Below the pieces are notes generated by a model. The model saw only the letters and a program-made list of their open reading frames with translations. It had not been told where the DNA came from and did not search any database. Positions 60,084 to 64,000 of a stretch of 64,000 nt of DNA are shown piece by piece. Origin of the DNA: Methanobacterium petrolearium (GTDB taxonomy: Archaea > Methanobacteriota > Methanobacteria > Methanobacteriales > Methanobacteriaceae); assembly GCF_017873625.1 (NCBI RefSeq), contig NZ_JAGGKL010000003.1, forward strand, positions 1 to 64,000. The letters are read 5' to 3'. A program made the position numbers and the translations under genes. How positions within the stretch are numbered: the stretch's first letter is position 1; each line of letters starts with the position of its first letter.

Positions 60084-60836
60084 TTAATGTGTATTGAATC
60101 TCCAGAATTGATTCAAAGTACCATATCTACCATGTTCAATGGCTTTTTTTGTAAAATAAGATGCCTTTCTAATAGACTCATCTAGGGAGTTTCCTTTCAC
60201 CATGAAAGCCGTTACTGCTGCTGAATATGTGCATCCAGAACCATGGGTGTTGTTACTATTAAAAATTTCTCCTTCAATGATTTTAAGTGAGTCTTTATAA
60301 AAAATATCCCTCCCTTTTAAGTGCCCTCCTGTAATCACAGTTGGACAGATCTTTCCCAGGTTTTTTGCAACTTTGTAAGCATCCTTTTCGTTATTAATAT
60401 CCATTTTGCTCAGTTGTTGAGCCTCATATATGTTGGGTGTGGTTAAAACTGCCCGAGGTAGAAGATATTTTTTGAATGAATCCACCAGATCTTCTTGGGA
60501 TAGATTCCCTCCTGAACCAGCAACCATTACTGGATCAACCACTAGTTTTAGATCATGTTCTTTAACCTTCTCTGCAACTAATTTAACGATTTCTGGTGAA
60601 TGAAGCATCCCTGTTTTGGCGTAATGGATTTTTTCTGCTTCAAGAATCATGTCTATTTGCTGTGCAACAAAATCAGGGTCAACTGGTTTGATTCTGCCGA
60701 CACACTGGACATTCTGTGCAGTGAGTGCAGTGACCACAGCAGTGGGGTAAACATCCAGGGCATTGAATGTTTTAACATCTGCCAGGATCCCAGCTCCACC
60801 CGATGGATCGAGACCAGCAACAGAAAGTGCTATCAT
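60084..60836 (-). CDS. thiD: Hydroxymethylpyrimidine/phosphomethylpyrimidine kinase
   Basis: 250 residues of the ThiD family (ribokinase fold). It phosphorylates HMP and HMP-P for thiamine synthesis. SVAGLDPSGGAGILADVKTF, VVDPVMVAGSGG and NTHGSGCTYSAAV with the catalytic Asp/Gly-rich anion hole are clear. It lacks the ThiN or ThiE fusions found in some archaea. The start overlaps the cofC stop (ATGA), so the two are translated together despite serving different cofactors. Confidence 0.95.
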   Translation of the reverse strand: MIALSVAGLDPSGGAGILADVKTFNALDVYPTAVVTALTAQNVQCVGRIKPVDPDFVAQQIDMILEAEKIHYAKTGMLHSPEIVKLVAEKVKEHDLKLVVDPVMVAGSGGNLSQEDLVDSFKKYLLPRAVLTTPNIYEAQQLSKMDINNEKDAYKVAKNLGKICPTVITGGHLKGRDIFYKDSLKIIEGEIFNSNNTHGSGCTYSAAVTAFMVKGNSLDESIRKASYFTKKAIEHGRYGTLNQFWRFNTH

Positions 60837-61504
60837 GTTCTTTCAACCCTTAAACGCTCGGTTCCATGGTTGGATTTGACCTGGAGACCTATGTTCTTGA
60901 GATATTTTTGTGTCTGGCTTCCAGAACCATGGATCATGATCTCCCCCAGATCTTCTGCAGTGTTCACATCCAGGGAAAGGTAGAATGAGTCATATATGTA
61001 ACAATGCAATCCTGCCTTTTCAGCCTCTTTCAGGTGTTGGAAAAAACTGCAGTCCCCAAATTTCATTTGAATTCCCTGGGTAGGTATTAGAAGGGCATTG
61101 GTTCCACCACCCTTAGCAGGGGCGATGATCACTGGCCATTTATCTGACAGTTCAACCATTTCCTGGGTCTGGCTCTTGCGAATAAGTGGCACATCAGATG
61201 GTACAATTAACACCTGTTCTGCTTTATGGGAACACCAGTCAACTGCCTGCATCAGTGCACCGTTAAGATCGGTCTGGCCCTCCTCTTCCAGGCAAAGCAC
61301 ATTTAAACCATCCACAAAATCAAGAACATCCTTATCCGAACTTATAACAACAATTTCATCAACATTTCTCTTTAAAGTGTTAATAACATCTTTTAACATT
61401 GATTTAAGTAGGTTTTCTCTCTCCAGTGGTGTGAGGGTTGGGGAAAGTCTGGTTTTTGCCTGGGAAAACCTGGAAACTGGGATAATTGCATACGTTGTTT
61501 TCAT
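60833..61504 (-). CDS. cofC: 2-phospho-L-lactate guanylyltransferase
   Basis: 223 residues matching CofC, which joins GTP to 2-phospholactate for the side chain of coenzyme F420, the main hydride carrier of methanogens. VSRFSQAKTRLSPTLTPLER at the N-terminus, VLIVPSDVPLI with the metal Asp and AKGGGTNALLIP are conserved. The start ATG has only a weak AAGATTACC upstream. First gene of the cofC-thiD pair. Confidence 0.95.
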   Translation of the reverse strand: MKTTYAIIPVSRFSQAKTRLSPTLTPLERENLLKSMLKDVINTLKRNVDEIVVISSDKDVLDFVDGLNVLCLEEEGQTDLNGALMQAVDWCSHKAEQVLIVPSDVPLIRKSQTQEMVELSDKWPVIIAPAKGGGTNALLIPTQGIQMKFGDCSFFQHLKEAEKAGLHCYIYDSFYLSLDVNTAEDLGEIMIHGSGSQTQKYLKNIGLQVKSNHGTERLRVERT

Positions 61505-61565
61505 GGTAATCTTTTATAATTAGTTAAGTTTCAATATCAAGGTATTAATTAAATTCAAATGGTGA

Positions 61566-61664
61566 GGTTTTGATTAGATTCCAATATTAGGGTTTTAATT
61601 AGATTCTAGTATTGGGGTTTTAATTAGATTCCAGTATTGGGTTTTAATTAGATTCCAATATTGA
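61566..61664. repeat. Four tandem ~25-base repeats overlapping a gene end
   Basis: Near-identical units of the form GGGTTTTAATTAGATTCCAATATT follow one another. The rightmost unit encodes the last residues and stop of the minus-strand membrane-anchored protein (61648-62337), and the others extend downstream of that stop. Confidence 0.85.
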
Positions 61665-62337
61665 GGTTAATCCACTGTCTCAAGTCACTTAACCAAGTAT
61701 CTGCACTAGTTGACTCTGCAGTGGTGGGAATGTTTTGTATGTCCTCCTCACTAGTCAGGTTAAATTGTTCCATGACTTCGTTTTTGGCTGTGGAAAGTTT
61801 TTCATTAAGCTGGTAATATTTTATCTGCTGATTTACAACCAGAGCACTGGCTTCACCAGTGTAAGGATCCACGTCACCTCCACTCTCAATAATCCATATC
61901 TGTAACTGAGAGTTGGTGGCGTTTTTAAGGTCAGATGGGTTAGAATTATCTATTATCTGCATTATTTGGTCAGAAACAACACCAGACGGGGCTAAATCTT
62001 TTCCAGGGACAGCTTGTTGTTCTGGCTCAATACAGTAACCTTGAACAGTTTCATTGGTATTGGAACTGATTTTTTTATCATCAATAATAACCAGATCCTG
62101 TGACTGTTTACTTTTGAGTATGGTTCCTTTATCCGCTACCAATGGTTGGGTGCCATTGTTGGTAATGGTTACATTATGTGGAACACTTCCAGCTGCAGTA
62201 GTTTGAACAATGTGGGTTTGGTTATTATCATAAGCCCGTTCAAGGGTTATTCCACCACCATAAAGGAAACTGAGAACTCCGCAACCCACAGAAAAAATTA
62301 TTACTCCGGCTATTAATAAGACTAATCTTATGTTCAT
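61648..62337 (-). CDS. Membrane-anchored secreted protein of unknown function
   Basis: 229 residues. An N-terminal hydrophobic helix (about 5-28, VLLIAGVIIFSVGCGVLSFL) is followed by an outer domain with Asn-Xaa-Thr/Ser sequons. Strand-rich sequence (VTITNNGTQPLVADKGTILK) resembles a small beta-sandwich, and the C-terminal half is helical with Asp/Asn/Ser-rich turns. The GYCIEPE stretch carries the only outer cysteine. No family recognised. GAGGATAGG precedes the ATG. Direct repeats lie just upstream of its likely TATA element. Its 3' end has been tandemly duplicated (61566-61664). Confidence 0.65.
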   Translation of the reverse strand: MNIRLVLLIAGVIIFSVGCGVLSFLYGGGITLERAYDNNQTHIVQTTAAGSVPHNVTITNNGTQPLVADKGTILKSKQSQDLVIIDDKKISSNTNETVQGYCIEPEQQAVPGKDLAPSGVVSDQIMQIIDNSNPSDLKNATNSQLQIWIIESGGDVDPYTGEASALVVNQQIKYYQLNEKLSTAKNEVMEQFNLTSEEDIQNIPTTAESTSADTWLSDLRQWINLNIGI

Positions 62338-62411
62338 GACCTATCCTCTGCTATTATGAATTTAATACATCCTAAGGTGATGACCTTAAATAATTTCATT
62401 TTTCACTGGTT

Positions 62412-62481
62412 TATATATGTTTTTTTATAAATTGAATATTTCTGAATCCATGTTTTTTCGTTTTGAATCCATGTTTTTTCG
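62412..62481 (-). promoter_or_regulatory. Candidate promoter with two upstream 18-base direct repeats
   Basis: On the minus strand a TATA-like ATATATAAA (about 62411-62419) lies some 75 bases before the membrane-anchored protein's ATG. Two perfect copies of TGAATCCATGTTTTTTCG (plus-strand reading, 62443-62460 and 62464-62481, period 21) sit directly upstream of it, a position suited to a regulator binding two helical turns apart. Confidence 0.4.
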
Positions 62482-62529
62482 AAAAATATTCTTAAATTTC
62501 CATGATCACTCTAAATATGTGATTTAAGT

Positions 62530-63936
62530 CTAATATGTTTTGGCAAGAAGAGCTCTGGATTTTGCTGGAGAACCACAATTAATGCATTTGCCTTCATGGA
62601 CTTCTTCACTAACACCCAGAATATCAACTTTAACTATTTCCTCAATTTCCCTACCACAGGACTCATCACCACACCAGTCAAAGGAGACAATTCCTTTATC
62701 TTCCTTCAAAATGTCCAGTGCATCCTGTAATGAAGTGGCGGGTCTGATATCAGAATTAAACTTTTCCCAAGCCATGGTTTTAAGGTTTTGGGTGATTCCA
62801 TTTAGGATTTTGTTCAAATCAGTGATGATCGTTTCTTCCTGGTAGTCAAAGGTTTCCTTATCCATTGTATCCCTACGCAGGAGGACGATTTTCTTATTTT
62901 CAATGTCTCGGAGCCCTATCTCCAGGCGGAGTGGTACTCCCCGCATTTCCCATTCATAGTATTTTTTCCCGGCTCTAAGGTCACGATCATCAAGATGAAC
63001 ACGGATCCCATTATCTTTAAGCATGTTCTTCAGGTGATTGCAAAAATCCAGAACTGTTTGAGCGCCCTTTTTGAATAGAACTGGAACGATCACCACTTGA
63101 TAAGGTGCTACACTTGGAGGGAGAACTAATCCTGATGAATCTCCGTGGATACCAATGATAGATGCTATGACCCGGTCAGACAATCCATAACATGTTTGAT
63201 AGACATGTTCATGTTCTCCTTCGGCTGTTTCATAGGTTATATCAAAGGTGTGGGCAAATGTCTGACCCAGATTGTGCACGGTACCTATCTGAAGGGTCTT
63301 ACCATCAGGCATCAAGGTGTCGAAGGCCATGGTGTAATCGGCTCCAGGAAACTTATCCCAGTCAGGACGTCGGGTAACCACGAAAGGTATCCCTAAGTAG
63401 TCAAAAAAGTTGCTGTATAATTCTATTGCATTTTCAACCTGTTTTTGTGCACCTTCATAATCTACATGAATGGTGTGGGCCTCTTTAAATGTTGTGATCT
63501 CCCTTACACGTATAAGCGGCCGTGTGTGTTTGGTTTCGTAGCGGAAAGTGTTAACTATCTGGTATAATTTCATAGGAAGGTCTGTGTGGGACCGTACCCA
63601 GAGGTTGAACATAGGGTACATGGCAGTTTCACTGGTGGGTCTAAGGGCCAGTTTTTTATTTAGTGGGGTTAAACCTCCATGTGTTACCCAGTAAACTTCT
63701 TCTTCAAAACCTTTTACATGGATGGCCTCCTTGGCCAGTTCATCTTCAGGTATCAGTAGGGGAAAAAGCACTTCTTCATGATCTTCATCTAAAAGTTCTC
63801 TAAGTAATTTCAAGGCATATTTTCGTATTTTAAAACCCTGTGGCTGCCAGACATGCATCCCTTTAATTGGATAACGGGTGTCAATTATCTGTGCTTCCTC
63901 AAGGATGTTATGAAACCATTCGCTGAATTCTGACAT
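62530..63936 (-). CDS. proS: Prolyl-tRNA synthetase, archaeal/eukaryal type
   Basis: 468 residues, class II synthetase. Motif 2 region FRYETKHTRPLIRVREITTFKEAHT-like sequence spans about residues 132-155, preceded by ALRPTSETAMYP. Motif 3 is in the GIHGDSSGLVLPP region, followed by an anticodon-binding domain (VVIVPVLFKKGA) and the C-terminal zinc domain of this type, with Cys in CGDESCG and CINCGS and a terminal Tyr. It charges tRNA-Pro. GGTGAAGAA precedes the ATG. Length and ending are normal. Confidence 0.96.
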   Translation of the reverse strand: MSEFSEWFHNILEEAQIIDTRYPIKGMHVWQPQGFKIRKYALKLLRELLDEDHEEVLFPLLIPEDELAKEAIHVKGFEEEVYWVTHGGLTPLNKKLALRPTSETAMYPMFNLWVRSHTDLPMKLYQIVNTFRYETKHTRPLIRVREITTFKEAHTIHVDYEGAQKQVENAIELYSNFFDYLGIPFVVTRRPDWDKFPGADYTMAFDTLMPDGKTLQIGTVHNLGQTFAHTFDITYETAEGEHEHVYQTCYGLSDRVIASIIGIHGDSSGLVLPPSVAPYQVVIVPVLFKKGAQTVLDFCNHLKNMLKDNGIRVHLDDRDLRAGKKYYEWEMRGVPLRLEIGLRDIENKKIVLLRRDTMDKETFDYQEETIITDLNKILNGITQNLKTMAWEKFNSDIRPATSLQDALDILKEDKGIVSFDWCGDESCGREIEEIVKVDILGVSEEVHEGKCINCGSPAKSRALLAKTY

Positions 63937-64000
63937 TTCTTCACCAATATAATTTTAATAACAATGTGAATTCCATTTTTTTGATTTAATAATGAATCTT

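Overview
The window looks like chromosome of a Methanobacterium-type methanogen (order Methanobacteriales). Markers for this are a methyl-coenzyme M reductase activation component (atwA), a methanofuran biosynthesis enzyme (mfnB), a coenzyme F420 biosynthesis enzyme (cofC), a pseudomurein-binding repeat protein, LL-diaminopimelate aminotransferase, archaeosine transglycosylase (tgtA), archaeal NAC and archaeal NadM. Spacers are very AT-rich. Most starts carry a clear GGAGG or AGGTGA ribosome site, often in front of TTG or GTG codons. No rRNA, tRNA, CRISPR array, transposase or prophage was recognised.

Layout. (1) 1-8526: secreted cell-wall proteins (a cut-off one at the edge, and a peptidoglycan-binding plus transglutaminase-like one), a Nudix hydrolase, RNA-turnover candidates (YhaM-like OB/HD protein, RNase J-like MBL protein), a 54-residue tail-anchored protein and a repeat-rich tail-anchored zinc-ribbon/HEAT protein. 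(2) 8817-14730: Mur-ligase-like protein, stand-alone receiver, dapL, dTDP-rhamnose reductase, argJ. (3) 22083-15389 (minus): a tightly packed operon of an MnmC-like methyltransferase, tgtA, NAC, a CpdA-like metallophosphoesterase, an NYN/PIN ribonuclease-like protein and a membrane protein with two tandem nucleotidyl-cyclase-like palm domains. The last three are the best candidate for an undescribed system. (4) 23092-39398: a surface-glycan island with glycosyltransferases in duplicated pairs, a flippase, and a complete-looking six-gene cassette for a CMP-nonulosonic acid, most likely legionaminic acid. A radical SAM protein lies at its edge.

(5) 39683-50000: LutA/LutB-like iron-sulfur proteins, mfnB, IMP dehydrogenase, mobA, a small pseudomurein-binding-repeat protein, cbiT/ubiX, an HD phosphohydrolase, moaE and nadM. 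(6) 50409-56921: atwA, a flavin reductase-like protein and a stress module (UspA, pyrimidine-dimer glycosylase, two rubredoxins, ferritin, peroxiredoxin, superoxide dismutase). (7) 57242-63936: phenylacetate-CoA ligase-like protein with an ACT protein, a zinc-ribbon/SHOCT protein, thiD/cofC, a membrane-anchored secreted protein and proS.

The genes combine housekeeping and cofactor synthesis with an accessory cell-surface island. The wall-related genes (PG-binding/transglutaminase protein, PMBR protein, Mur ligase, dapL) fit a pseudomurein-walled cell, and the glycan island would decorate that surface with a sialic-acid-like sugar. All functions are read from sequence motifs and family knowledge; no database search was possible.
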